Source: Claviceps africana
Lineage: Eukaryota; Ascomycota; Sordariomycetes; Hypocreales; Clavicipitaceae
Assembly (NCBI GenBank): GCA_018360145.1
Contig: SRPY01000010.1
Span: 62,001-126,000 of the forward strand
Direction of reading: 5' to 3'
Length of the DNA stretch: 64,000 nucleotides
Positions 13,481 through 27,000 of the stretch are shown in pieces. A program made the translations under genes and the position numbers. The stretch's first letter is position 1; every line of letters starts with the position of its first letter. The notes below the pieces were generated by a model. It was not told the origin of the DNA and made no database searches. It saw nothing but the letters and a program-made list of their open reading frames with translations.

Positions 13481-15806
13481 CTAATTAAACAAAATTATTA
13501 TTAAAGTTAAAGGTTGATTTTAGTAATTATTTTAGTAATTGTTTTATATTTTTTAAGTGTTTTTATAAGGGTTTTAATGCCTTTAGCTAGGCGTTAAGAC
13601 TTATAGCAATTGCTATAGGGATTGGAGCCTTATAAGCTTTAAGAAAATAGTGTGTAAGGGTATAGCTAGGGGCTTTATTAGGCTATTAGCTAGCATTTTC
13701 TTAGTATTTAAATAAGCTATTTTAGCTAGCCTAGCTAAGACTTGTTATTAATTATAGTGAAATTTTAATAAAGTGTGCTTAATATAGCTGTAAAGTGCTG
13801 GATTATAAGCGGTCTTTATAGTGCCTTAGTTATTGTAAAAAATCTAAATAGGGGGCTTTATAGGGGCCTTTAGCTCCTTAAGAATACCCTCTAACCACTA
13901 AAGCTCTCTAAAGGTCTTATAGATTGCATTTAATTTAGCTTCTATAGTGGATAAAGCTATTGTACTAGCTTTTTTACTCTTTTAACTTATAAGGCCGCTA
14001 GCTAGCTTAAATAAATATATATAGGTGGATTTAAAAGAGCTTCTATCTTTAGTAAAATTACTATTACAGAACTTAATTAAGCTGTGGCTAGTAGCGTTAT
14101 TTTTACTTAAATTTATAGGGGGACCCTTATAAATTATAGTAAGATTTTAGGTACTAAAGAGGTACTTTAGTAAGCTTTTTATAGTATTTAAATATTTTAA
14201 ATAAAGACTAGCTAAGGCTATAGAAAGCCACTATAATGTAAAAGTAATATTAAGCTTAGTAAGGAGCATTAAGTATATAATAGTCTCTATTATACTTTAA
14301 TATTCTTTAATTTCTTAGCTTTTTAAGGGCTTAATAAGCTGTGTTTTTAAGACCCTTAGCTATATTAAAATTCTAACTACTTTATAATTTTCTAGCTTAA
14401 AGTGTGCTAAGGCCTCCTAAATGTACTGTTTTTAGTATATTTTTAAGACCTTATTTTTTTAATTACACTATATTTATACCCCTAAAAAGAATTTAATAAA
14501 GCCCCTATCTTCTATAGAGTAGGCCTGATATAAGGCCTTTTTAAGCTATTAAATATATTATAAATTTAGCTCTATAAGGGGGTAATTATTAACGTAAGTA
14601 ATAATAAATGTTTTAGTTGCTAAATTATAGAATATAGTAAGGTTAGATATAAGAGAGCTAAAACTAAGGCTTTTAAGCACTTTAGTTAGCGTTTACTACT
14701 ACTCTCTAAAGCTTTGCTTTAAGCTATATAGGGTCTTTTTAAGGATAATTATTTGCTTTTTAAAAGCCTTATAGCTATAGCTTTTAGCTAATTTAGCTAA
14801 GTGTGGATTTTACTTAATAAATTCCGTAAAGCCCTTTAGAATTATTATATAAATAAGCTCTTTAAGGTGGCTATTTAAAAAGGCATTAATAAAGTTTACT
14901 TACTCTATTTTTTAGTTATTTTAAGCTACTAAGGCTAGTAAAATTCGCTAGCTAAAGGGAATATTAGTGGTAGTAAAGGTATTTATATAATCTAACCCTT
15001 CTATTTATATAAATCCTTTAGTAATAAGCTATACTTTATATTTAAGAGAATTATTTTCTTTATCTCTCTTTATTTTTAATGCTAAGCGATTTTTTAGAAC
15101 TTTCTAGCCTTTAGGGACTTAATCTGCCTCTATAAATTCAAAGGTTCTAGCCTTTAAAAGTTGCTTAAATTTACTAAAAATCGCTTTAAGCTATTTAGCT
15201 TTATTTAGTAAATATAAAGCTTGCTTTTAGGTTTTAGGCTTACTATTAAGTATATTTTCTTTTGCTTTAAGTTATGCCTTATAGCAGATTTAGCGTATAA
15301 GAGCCCCTATATTAATATCTATTTTATCTAGATTTAAATCGATTTTTTCAGGCTTAAATTGCGTCAAATTTAGTGAATTTTAATCCTTAGGACTAGGGGC
15401 TTAGCTAAGCTTATTTCCAACCATTTAATTATAAAGAATAGGGTAATCTTTATCACTAAAAATAACCTTATTTAGTTGTTTTTCCCCCTCTAAGGAATTA
15501 TTACCTATTAGAGGATTAAAGGGTTCTAAATTTGCCTCAGCCCCCTCTATAATTATAGAGGGTTCTAGGGCATTTTCGTTAGGGAAATCCCCCTTTAAAG
15601 AGCTATTATTCCCTATAGAAAGCCTAGGGAGGCCGCTAGAAATAGGGCCTATAGGTTTTATAATTCTAAGAAAGCTAGTTTTTATTATAAGCCTTTTAGA
15701 AGGAATGTATACTATATAGGTCTTAAAACCTACTATAGCAAGTAGCCTACTAGGCTCTATTCTAAGGGCTAGCTTTTAAGCTTTAGGTCTTTTTTTTAAA
15801 GGAATT

Positions 15807-16102
15807 TGTGATGGATTCGAGCTGGTGGCTCGGATCCTAGATGCATAATGATGCGGGAAGGGCTTATCGGCCTTATTAGGAAAGGATAGGGGATATATAC
15901 TACCTATAGAGCCCTACTATACTTCTATAAGGACTATTCTTAGTAGGGCCCTACTAGGACCCTATTAAGCGAGCGTATAAAGATTTAGAAGTATATAAAC
16001 TAGTAGAAGGAAGAGAGGGACAGAGGACTTCCCTTCTCCTTATAGTTAATAATAACTCTATCGACGCTAGATTGCAGCAGCTATCTAGGCCAGTCCATAA
16101 CA
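15807..16102 (+). repeat. 296-bp solo LTR inside copia element B
   Basis: It starts TGTGATGG and ends CCATAACA, and is flanked by the 5-bp duplication GAATT (15802-15806 and 16103-16107). B' lacks it at the equivalent point (near 47836). It is the same family as the LTR at 167-462 but much less RIP-mutated, retaining CpG and TpG. A solo LTR arises by recombination between the two LTRs of a full element. Confidence 0.93.
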
Positions 16103-17555
16103 GAATTAAGACTTTACAATAAGAGCCTATAGCTCTAAAAGAGCTATAATTAGGCCGAATAGGCCTATTAAAGTCGTTAGCTAATAATTGTGCCAGGCAC
16201 GCTGGTTTGGTTAAATTTACTAATAAATTTATAGAATTTATAACTAAAAAAAGGACGAAATTCTATAAAAATAACGGCAAACTAAACTAATGTAGGGTAG
16301 CCTGTAATCTATCTAAAATGACACAGATAGAACGCTTAGCTAATCCATTTTATTTATAGATATAAGGGGAAGAGGTTATAAATTTTATCCCCTTTTTAGC
16401 TAGCTAGCCCTATAAAGCAGAATTAATTTCTTTACCTCTATTAAAATGTAGATATTTAGGGTAGGTACTAAACTTATTCTTTAAAGCTTTAAAGAAGCTT
16501 CTAATAGCTAAAAATATAGTAAGTCCCTCTTTATTAAGTATTTATAAAGCCTACCTAAATCTAATTTTTTAGTCTATTAAAAATAAGTAAATTTACTACT
16601 TATTATAAAGGGTAGGGCTAATTTTTACTATATCCCCCTCTAGCCTATTTAAAGCTTTAAAAGGGTTAGGAATTAAATTTTTACTAGGTTTTCTAACTGC
16701 CTTAGTTTAAGTATAGGTTAGGCAGTTAAAATCCTTATTTTTAATGCTTGTAAAATCTAATATTCCCTTAGCTAATAAGCTTATTTTCTTTAAAAGGTTA
16801 ATCTATAAATACTCTAGCTAAATATACTAAATTCTAGCTAGTCTCAGCAATTTTTAGTATAAATTAGGCTTTAAAGGCTAACTTTTAACGCTTAAGCTTA
16901 ACCTTTTAAGCCTTATAAGGCCTTCTTCTATAGCTCCCTACTAGGCCCTATTAGAGGGTCTATAGGCCTTTTATTAAGGCGTCTATAGTCCTAAGGGCTT
17001 TAAAAGACCTTTTATTGTTTTTAGGTCTTTTAAAGCCTTTAAAAATATAGTAAGAGGGTCCGCTAAAGCCTGTTATACCCCCTAAGAATTAAGCCTTAAT
17101 TTAAGGGAATTAGGTGCTAAATTAAGGGAATTAAGGACCTAGCTTAAGGCTATAGGTATTAAGGAAGGAAGGGCTATAGTATTAGAGGGTTTTAGGTTAA
17201 AATCCCTTAATTCTTTAATTTTAATAGCTTCCTTAGCCTATAAGGGCTTTTAAAGAGGGATTTTAACCTCTATAGGGTAGCTAAAAGCCTAATAGTTAAA
17301 ATAACTATTATAGTAGCTATAAGCGCTACTAAGTGATTTTAAAAGGGGTGTATATAGGTCTTTTATTTTAAAGAAAAAGCTATATTTCTTAATATTTAAA
17401 AGCTTAATATAAGACCTATTAGCTAAATATAAAGCATTTTTACTTATACATTCTCTTGCTAAATAGTGTTTTAATTTATTAACTATATTTATATTTAGAC
17501 CTAGAAAATATAGTGCGTCTTAAAGGATTAAAGGCCTATATTTATTAGGATTTTG

Positions 17556-17903
17556 CTAGTAAAGCATTAGGAATTTAGCTTTTCTATATCCTTTAAAATA
17601 TATAGGTCCTCTATTAGTAGAGATAGGCTTAACCTCCCCCTTTTTATAAAGAATATAGCTTATAAAGTGCTCTTTAGAATTAACTAAATACACTATAAAG
17701 CCTATATTATAAAGAAGAGAGTTCTTTATTACTTTATAATTAAAATTAAAGGCCTTAGAGGGTTTTTTATTCTTTAGGTCTTTTTTAGTGCTAGTAACAC
17801 TGCTAGAATCACTAAAATCAGTGGATTTACTGCTAGCACTAGGGCTGCTAAGTCTGCTAAGAAGCTCTAAAAAGCTATTAGTAAGGTTAAAATTACCTAG
17901 CAT
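17556..17903 (-). pseudogene. Surviving open fragment of copia gag-pol (protease region)
   Basis: 115 codons without a stop inside element B. The N-terminal part is Ser/Thr-rich. It is followed by a block (residues about 63-80) reading SLLYNIGFIVYLVN, which corresponds to the copia protease site (normally D-T/S-G-A), with the catalytic Asp changed to Asn. The equivalent stretch of B' is at about 46040-46380 on the plus strand. This is the longest open piece in the AT block, but it is a relic and not a gene. Confidence 0.8.
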
Positions 17904-19410
17904 AAATGCGCCCTCCTAAGCCTTATTCTTAGCCTTTTTAGAGGATTTCTTAGGCTAGGTTTTGCCTTTCTTTTTATTAGAAAAGGACTTAGAATTTCCT
18001 TTATTTTCTTTAAGGTTATTCTTCTTATTATTCTTATTTTTATTATAAGAATTAAGGGTCTTATTTTCTTTAGAGCCCTTATATATAGATTCCTTAGAGC
18101 TTATAGCTCTATAATTTAAAGCTTTAGCTACAGTAAAGCTCTTATCTCGCTGCTCTTCTAGTAGGTCTGCTATTAAAAATTATAAATTTAGTGGCTCTAT
18201 AGGGATCCTTAGGGCTCTATTAGTCCTTATAGCAAATCGTTGCCTTTCTGCTTACTAAGGAAAAGTAGATTTTAATGCTTATAAATATTAGTTTACTTAA
18301 TCTATAGGTTCTATAGAAACGCTAAAAATTACTAGTTTAGTTAGTAAATTATTAAATAAAGCGTTAAAAGCCTCTAAGGATCCTTTAAAGCCTTAGGAAT
18401 TTAAGCTATAGAATTAGGAATATAGAGAGCTACATTGTATTTTAGCACTCTAAGAATACTGCCTTTTTAGAAGGCTAAAGGCTTCTGCTAGGTCTTATTA
18501 CTAAATTATAGCAGCTTAAGGGCCCTTAAAACAGCTATCTCTTAGAAGTATAAGAATAATAGCTTAGTTAGGATTACTTAAATTACTAGAAAATCCCTTA
18601 AATTATTTAGAAAATTAGGCATTTCTAAAGCCCTAAATTAGATTGCTAGGGCTTGTTTCTATTAATTATAGTTTTCTAGCCCCTTTAGCCTTATAGCCTT
18701 TAGAAAGCTATAAACCCTCTTATTAAATTCCTTAATAATAGATTTATTATAGGAATTTAGTATATTAAAAGCTATATTTTAGCTTACACTCCTACTAGAA
18801 TTAAGATCTTTTAGTAGTGTATTTACTAGCTTATTTACTAGGTTATTAGCTATAGTTATAGCTAAATCTTCTAATTTTTATAGAATATTAGAGATATTAT
18901 TATTCTAGGCAGCAATTTGCTGGTTTATAGAATTAACCTAAACTTGCTCTTAGCTCTTAGCCTAGGGCCCTAAGTTTATAGAGTTTATAGCTACTAAATT
19001 ATAGAGGAAGGAAAGCTTTATAAAGTAGGAATTTATAGAGAAAATACCTATAAAAGCTCTTTATACTTTTTTTATAGAAATAGGAATTTTCTATATATTT
19101 TCTTATTATAGAAGAAGGAATGCTTTCATAATAATTTTTTATAAAAGTAGAAATACTTCTATAATTTATAGATTCTATTTTTATAGAAGTAGAATTTCTT
19201 CTATACTGTATTTCTCCCTATTTTATAGAAGGGAAGACTTCTTTTAGCGAATTTATTCTATTTTTATAGAAGGAATAATAGCTTTTAAGTTTTTCTTTAG
19301 GTCTATACCTTAATATAGAAAATTTAAATAATTTCTAATAAATTTTCTTATTATTCTATAAAATTTAGTGAATTATTTAATACTTAGAAAGTGCTTCTAA
19401 GCTTATAACC

Positions 19411-20433
19411 TTTTAGAAATAAGGGGTTTATAGAGGCTTTTACCCTTTAAAATACTAAGGTAGTGAGGCTTAGTAAGCTAGCGGCTAGAAGGTCTCTATA
19501 GCGCTATAGCGGCTGTAACAGGCCTTATTTCTATATTAAAAGCTTAATACACGCTTTTTAGCACGTAAAATACACTAAATTCTAGCTTATAGAATATAAG
19601 TAAATTTTCTTAGATTTTATTTAATTTATTTAATATTATAGGTAGTAGATTTAAGATTAATAGTTTATATAATTATAAGTAGCTATAAAGAGATAAGTGT
19701 TTTTCCTTATATATCTACTAAGCTTATTAGTAAATCTACATAGCTAATAGAGGCTTATAAGCTACTTTTTATTTTCTATAAAATTTATTTATATAGGAAA
19801 ATAAAAAAATAGACTTATAGCTATATAACTAATCTATTAATATATATATTAAAAAATTTACTTAGTGAAAATCTATATATAAAAAATTCCTAAAAATCTA
19901 AAAATTAGGAAAATTATATAAAGAAATTCCCTTTACTTTAATAATAATAAAACTCTTTAAATTTCCTTTCTATTACCTTTAATCCTTATATAATTTAATT
20001 TTAAAAACCTTTTATTTCCTCCTTTAAGGTAGCTTATAGGTTATATAATCTAAGGCCTTATAGCTACTTAAGTAATATAGCTTAAATCTTTAATTAAAAT
20101 TTAACTAATATACCTTATTACTATAAAAATTAATTACTAAAGCTAATAGTTTATTAACTTTTTAATTAAGTATACGCTGGCTATTAAAGTGTGTAATTAA
20201 GGGCGAAAAAGCTAGAAAAGTAGGGCGCTTATAGCTATAAGCTCTTAGCTAGAACATCTATTTTTACGCTTGCCGCACGCGCACGCGCGTGTGTTCCGTG
20301 CACCGCCGCCGGCTTTTAACCCAAAGACCCCCTATAAAGGTCTCTATAGGGGTCAGAGTTAGGGTCGTTATAAGGCCTGTTGAAAGTCCTTATAGTGGAT
20401 GAGGTCTCCTGAAAATAGCTGTTATTTTCAACA
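19411..20433 (-). repeat. 5' LTR of copia element B
   Basis: It pairs with 12041-13062. Its outer 170 bp (about 20262-20433) keep a GC-rich sequence with many CpG and CpA sites. The inner part is converted to AT-rich. Confidence 0.9.
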
Positions 20434-20438
20434 ATAAT

Positions 20439-22858
20439 AAAATATATTAATTTACTATTAGCCTTTTATTTTTAATAAAACTTTAAATTATATTTACTAC
20501 TAAATTATAGTTTACTTAAGCTAAACTATAGTAGCTATAAATTAAGGCTATTTATTTCTACCTTTTTTAAAAAAGGTCCCTTTAAAGTAAATAAAGTGCT
20601 TAGCTACTATTTATTTTAAGGGGGGCTACTATTATTTAAATAAAGGTAGAAATGCCTCTTATATAAATAGTTATATAGAGGTATATATTAATATCCTTAA
20701 TTTAAATAGTTATAATTTTATAAAGGATATTAAATACTATAGTATTTTTACTATTATAAGCTATATTCTTAATTTTAAAAACTATTATTATACTATTATA
20801 AGCTAAAGGTTTATTTTTATAAATTACCTTTAGAATTTTATTAATTTTAATAGATCTTTATATTATTATTAAAATATTCTAAATCCTTATCTTTATTAAA
20901 TATTTCTATAGCTAAGTTAGTATTAATCTCTATTTTTATTTTTATAGTTTTTCTATAGTTCTTAGCTTTTTAAAGTATATTTTATAGATTATATCTCTTA
21001 CTATTAATAAAGTTAATATATATATTATATTAATTTATTTTTAGTAAAGAAGGGTAGAGTTACTAAAGTTTTAAATATAATTTAAAGTAAAGTTAAACTA
21101 ATAGCTAAAAGTTATTAAATTTACTATTAATTTATATATAATAAAAAACCTTTACTATAAAGTCTTTAAAGAATATAATACTAACTATATTATTTCTAAA
21201 GAATTTAATTTAATTAAGCTAAGCTATAGTATTTTAAACTTTAATACTAAACTCTTTCTAAACTATATAAAAAACTAAATTTAAATTACTAAAAATTATT
21301 ATTTACTTTTAGTTATTAAAATACTATTTATATTAAATTAGCACTAGCCTTTAAAATAGATATTAAATTTAGTATTACATTTAATTTTAATAATTTAAAC
21401 TTATATAACTATAGTAGTTCTTTATTACTTAAATTTAAAGATTTATATTACTAAAAATAATTACCTTCTCTTTATAGTAAATAACTTTATTATTAATATC
21501 TTTAAAGTTAATTTTAAAGTTAAGGTACTTAATATTCTTTATTTTCTATAAAGTATTAAAATATTTATTATAGGTATTAAATACTAAAGTAAAGGTTCCT
21601 TAATATTTAACTATTATAGCTAGTTTTTCTATAATAGAAAGCAAAGGCTAACTATAGTAAGCTAATAAATATTAAAATACTTACTTATTAAAGCATTAAC
21701 TTTATTCTTTAAAATATAAAATATATATATTAAGGTATTTTTAATTAAAGTTTACTATTAATTAGTAGTTTAAGTAAGTTTTTTAATATTAAAAGGAAGA
21801 CACTAACCTTTTAATATTATTTATAAAAGCTTATTATAAAAGGTTTTCCTTATAGCTAGTTATTACTTTATTATAATAAATACTTAATTTTTTTTTAAGA
21901 GGAGTATTAATTAATAATAACTTTATAAATTAAGATTTAAAGTTTTATAAGCTTAATAAATAGATATTTATTAAAGTATATTAGTTTTTAACTTAAGATT
22001 CCGCTATTATACACTAAAAATTCTCTATTATATTAGCGTTAGTTTATTTAATATAAAGGTTTTATTATTTAAATTTCTTTTTAAAAAAAAAGATTATTTT
22101 ATTTTAAAATATTTCTATAGAAGCTAATTTTAGCTTAATAAATATTAAAGCCTTTTTCTTAAATTTAGCTAGTAAAGGCTAATATAAAATTAAAGGAAAT
22201 TACTTAAGTGTTTATATTTATATACCCTTCTTTAAAGGAAAAGCTATAGAGATTCTTTTTTAGTAAAAGTAAGTTAAATCTTAAGCTCTTTAATAGTCCT
22301 CTTTTATTAATATTATAGTTATACTTTATTAATATATCTTTTTATTTAATTTAAAAGATTTCTATAGAAAAAGAGATATTTAATTTATTAATAAAAAAAG
22401 AGATTTATAGTAAGTTTAAGGGATTATTTTTTAGTTTAAAGAGATTTAAAAGTTTAAACTTTTCTATTTAATTTATTATTCTTTTTATAGCTTTTAGTTC
22501 TTTATTAATAAAAGGGCTATTTATAGAATTTTAATAGTAAGGTTAATTAACTTAAATAGATTTAAATTAAATCTATAGCTTATTATTTATAAATTAGTAT
22601 TTTATAAAAGTTTTAAGGTTTTTAATATCTTTTTAAAAAAGAAAAGGTTTTTTATAATATTAAAACTCTAAGAAATCTTTATAAAATACCTAAAGTTAGT
22701 ATACTTATTAGATTTAGTTTTAAATAATTAAAGAGAGGCTTAGAGTTACTAGCTTAATATCTTAAGCCTATTAGTCTTTTTTAATTATTAATATATAAGT
22801 AATTAACTTTTATATTTATAATTTAGTGTATATAAAAGAAATAGTAATTACTATAACC
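20439..22858 (-). pseudogene. Presumed gag region of gypsy element A
   Basis: By position this is the segment next to the 5' (right) LTR, separated from the rest of the element by the copia insertion; the continuation is 10400-12035. It is colinear with about 40766-43184 in A'. I could not recognise a capsid or zinc-knuckle motif through the RIP damage, so the gag call rests on element layout only. Confidence 0.5.
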
Positions 22859-23058
22859 TATTATATACTAAATATAGTATATAAAGCGTAGGCATTTATA
22901 ACTTATAAAATACGTTATAAACAATTATAAGAGGAATTATAAAAGAGAATATATATAAGTTATAGATAGGTGTATAGTTATATATAGTAATAAAGTTATT
23001 CTTTCTACTTATATTATTAGGAATCCTCCTTTTATATAAGGAATTCCGTCCCGTAATA
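22859..23058 (-). repeat. LTR of element A (5' LTR in the coding sense)
   Basis: 200 bp ending cccgtaata, adjacent to the TATAG duplication. It pairs with 2419-2618; the left two-thirds is more AT-converted than the partner. Confidence 0.9.
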
Positions 23059-23063
23059 TATAG

Positions 23064-23253
23064 CTATAAATTTAAAGGTAGTAATTTAAATATATTATTA
23101 TTAATTTAGTACTATTAATAATAATTTTTTAATTAAAAAATACAGTATTAATTATAAAAAACTAATGATAAAAAAGCATTTAATTCATAGCTATTAAATA
23201 GCTATTAAAGCTAATAAAAATAATTATATATATATAAAGAAAATAAAAATAAC

Positions 23254-23293
<40 letters not shown>

Positions 23294-24015
23294 TTAAAAA
23301 GGGGTTATATTAAGTATATATAGCTAACTATATAAAAAGGTATAGTAAAGGTATAATTTATTATAATTAAAGGTAATTATAAATAAAAGGGAATATTTTA
23401 TTATGAATAAATACTATATAAAAAGAAAAACTATAATAAAAAGCTTATAAAGAAAAGATATAAAGTATAATAAGCCTTAAATAAAACTTAACTATATATT
23501 AAAAGTTAAATATAAAAGGGATAAAAGTATATATATATAATATAGGCTAAAGAATATAACTTCTATTACTTAACATTTACCTTTAAATAACTTTATTACT
23601 TAGTCTTTATATTTTAGTCTTTACTCTATAAGTAAGCTCTTCTATAATTATAACATTTAACTATATTTTATTATTTACTTTTTAATTTAAAGCTTTAAAA
23701 AGTTTTTTTATAGCTTTTTTAGTTTTTTTTTAATTAAATAATTTATTTTTTAATTATTTAAGTTTTTTTATAAAAACTTTAAATATTTAAATTTATTTCT
23801 TTAAATATAAAAGTATAAATAATTTAAATATCATTTTATACACCTTTTATAAATTAATAAAGTATTAATAAAAAGTTAAAAAATAATAATTCCTTTTAAA
23901 GAATTTAATAAATTATTAAATTTAAAGTATTATATTATTTTTAAGTAATTAAAGAAAGCTTTAAAATTATTAAATATTAATTAAATAATTAAATAAAAGT
24001 AATATAATAGTTTAT
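23064..24015. other. AT-rich stretch with a (TA)n run, no recognisable gene
   Basis: It lies between gypsy element A and the LINE. It holds a run of about 14 TA units at 23261-23288. There is no LTR, coding motif or RNA gene that I can recognise. Confidence 0.6.
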
Positions 24016-27000
24016 CTATTTATTTATTTACTCTAGGGGGCATAGAGCCCTTAGCTAGTACCTTATCTTAGTAACCTATATAGAAAAAACCTTAAAATAG
24101 AGGGGAAAACCTATATATAATAGTGAGTATAGGTGCTAAAGGGGCCTAAGTTAAGCCTTAAGCAGTGCCTATTATAAAAATTAGTATATTATTAGCTAAG
24201 CTTTAGCTATAGTTATTAAAAGGAGTTTAATAAAGGGTGTAAGTAATATATATAAAAAGGTATATAAAAATGCATTAAATTTAAAGGGGAGGAGTGAAGA
24301 CTTTATAGTTCTATATTAAGCTTTATTTAAGGCTAAGCTAAGTTACTAAAAGAGGCGTAGTATATTAGCTATATACTATAGAATATAAGGTAATATAGAA
24401 AGGTGTAGAAGGTTATAAAAGGTTATAGGTTGTAATATAGCTACACTATTGATTTAAAGGCACGCTAATTATTAAATTAAGTAATTATTATACACTAAAT
24501 TATTAAGAGTTATAAATTTAATAAGTGTTAAATATAGGGCTAAATTAAGCCTTAGTAGTAGGTAGTGTAGGTATAGTATAGTAGTAGGATAGTAGTTATT
24601 AATTACTTAAGTAGGTTTAATATATTAATAAATAATTTAATAAGTAATTTAAAGTACTGCTCTTTTTATATAAATAAAGGGGACTTTTTTAAAGGTTTTT
24701 CCTTTTTTCTTTTCTTCTTTTTTTTATATTTAGTTAAAAAATTATAAATACCTCTTTCCCTTTTAAAATTTAATATAAAGCTATTTTAGTCCCTATATTA
24801 AGGCTAGTTTAAACCCTTAGTATTATACTAATCCTAAATAGTAAAGAAAATAGCTAATTAATTAAAAGTTAAAGGCCCTTTAATAAGTATTTAGTCCCTC
24901 TCTATACTTATTTAAGTTTTAACTTTAATCTATATAAAGTATAAAGTAAGTATTTTTATACTCCCTTTACTTTATTAAAATAGAAGATCCTAGTATTTAT
25001 TACTATAATTAGTTTAATAAGTGTTTAATATAGATTTATAGTAAAGCTACTATAGTTAATTTAAATTTTAAGTATTAATTTAAACTATTTTAAATATATA
25101 TAGTTTAGTAAGTTATATTTAGTAAGTTTAGGGTTTAAAGTAAAGCTAAGTTAAATATTAACTAAGGCAGGCCTTATTTAATATAGTAGTGGTTTATAAT
25201 ATAGTATAAGAAGTTATAGACTTCTAAGCTTAATATAACCTAAGTAATTCTATAGTGTTTAATATAAATTTAACTTAATTTTTTAATAAAGGTATATTAG
25301 TAATTAATATTATATAGTGTAATTTATATAGAGTTATTTAGTAAATAGCTAAGCGCCTTACTAATATTAAGTTAGCTTTAATATAGAGTCTAAGTTAGGC
25401 CTTTATTATAACTATTAGCTATAGTAGCATTTTTAAGTGTAAAATACTAGTTTATATAAATTAAATTACTTATTTATTAAAGTAATAAAATAACTTAATA
25501 AAATAGTCTTTAGTAGAAGTAAGTAGGGCCTATATTAGCTTTAAAGTAGTAGTAAAGGGATTTAAAAATAAAAAGAGAGGGAATAATAATAGTAGTAATA
25601 AAGTAAAGAGGGAAAGGGTTTAAAGAAAGGGCTATAGTAAAAGGGATATAGGGATATATAGGCAGCCCTATAGCCAGCTCTATAGCTAATAAGTTTAGGT
25701 TTTTTTATTTTCTTTTATTCTTTTCTTTTATTTTTATTTCTTTTTTTTTCTTTTTTTTATTATTATTTTTATTTTTTTTCTTTTTCCTTTTCTTTTATTT
25801 TTTTTTATAAATAAAATAGAATAATTTAGGGCCTAATTTAATTATATATTAGTATTAATATAAATGCTAAGGTATAATATATTAGCAGTTTAAAGTAGTA
25901 AAGGTAGAGCAGTAAAGAGGCCTATATTAAGCTTATATTAAAGATTAAAAGGTACTATTATTTACTACTATTTCTTTTATAAAGTAAAGGTAAGGTAAAA
26001 GTATAAAAGGTAATTAGTTTTAAAAAGCTACTTTACTAAGTATTATATAAAGCTAAGTTAGTTAAAGGTAGTGTAGATTTCCTTTAAGTTTTAAATTAAG
26101 CCTACTTTAAACCTTAAAAGGTAAAGGTAGTTATATTTAAAGCATTAAAAAATAAGGTAGTAAATATCTTTATAATTACTTTAATAGTAGTATATTAATA
26201 AGTTTATATTAAAGATATAGTAGAAGTAAAGAAAGGAGTTAAAGCTAATCTTTTTAATATAAAGCTAAATTAAAGCTAATAATTTAAACTTAATAAAGTA
26301 GTAATAAAGTTAAAGTACCTTTTTTTTAAAGTAAAAGTTTAGGTTTTATTTAGCTATAATAAAGTGTTAACTTAAGTATTAATAAGCTATTAAGGCTTAT
26401 TTTTAAAGCTATTACTCTTTTTAGTTTAATTTTAATATTTTAAATATAAAGAATATAGTAAAGTTTAGTAAAGGCTAAGTTAAAAGCAATGTATAGTTAA
26501 TATAAAGTTATCTTCTATATTAAGTGCTATATTAAAGGTAGGTTATTATTAAAGTATAGGCTATTTAAATCTTATTAGCTATTTTATTTACCTTAATTTT
26601 ATTATAGAATTATTAAGCTTAATAGTTAAGGTATAGGTTTAAAAAGGGGATTACTACTTTAGTTTTAATTAAGAATTATAGTATAGCTTTATAGGTATTA
26701 ATAATAGTGTAAAGGTATTAAATTTACTTTATAGTAAAGGCTTTAGTAATACCTTTAGCTATACCTCTATATTTAGTTAAGGTATAATATAAGCCTACAC
26801 TATAGCTAATAAAGCTTTAAATAACCTAAGTATAGAGAAGTTTAAACTTATATAATAAATACCTTTAAGTAAATATAGAGAGTGTAATAAAGGTAAATTA
26901 CTACTATATTAGTTTTATAGTAAGCTTAAGCTAATAAGCCTTTTATTAAAGTTTATAATAGATTTAAATACTAAGGAAATAGGCTAACTATATTAGCTAA

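Larger units (their letters stand above)
13500..18050 (-). pseudogene. Degenerate copia pol of element B
   Basis: The order on the minus strand is protease, integrase, reverse transcriptase, RNase H, as in Ty1/copia. The RT box reads YVNNY at 14596-14582 (normally YVDD), with both Asp codons converted to Asn. The protease/gag-pre-integrase part is the open fragment at 17556-17903. A solo LTR (15807-16102) splits the frame between integrase and RT. The interior matches B' position by position in the opposite orientation. Boundaries are approximate. Confidence 0.85.
12041..20433 (-). mobile_element. Ty1/copia LTR retrotransposon copy B, nested in gypsy element A
   Basis: Terminal direct repeats of about 1022 bp (12041-13062 and 19411-20433) are flanked by ATAAT (12036-12040 and 20434-20438). 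In the uninterrupted gypsy copy A' the same locus reads straight through with a single ATAAT near 40764, confirming an insertion. A polypurine tract, as its complement ccccc, sits at 13063-13067, and a primer-site-like ggttataag complement precedes 19411. The interior is colinear with B' (43410-51349) in the opposite orientation, except for two solo LTRs inserted here. Coding sense is minus. The element is RIP-mutated and dead. Confidence 0.93.
2419..23058 (-). mobile_element. Ty3/gypsy LTR retrotransposon copy A, interrupted by copia element B
   Basis: Terminal direct repeats of 200 bp (2419-2618 and 22859-23058) are flanked by the duplication TATAG (2414-2418 and 23059-23063). Removing the nested element B (12041-20433 plus one target copy) leaves about 12.2 kb, colinear with the intact copy A' at 31077-43383. 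Pol domains read on the minus strand in the order reverse transcriptase, RNase H, integrase from right to left, which is the gypsy order. The 5' LTR is therefore the right-hand one and gag should lie at 20439-22858 plus the part left of 12035. The whole element is RIP-mutated and inactive. It is unusually long for a fungal gypsy element because of the unexplained region at 2619-7400. Confidence 0.92.
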
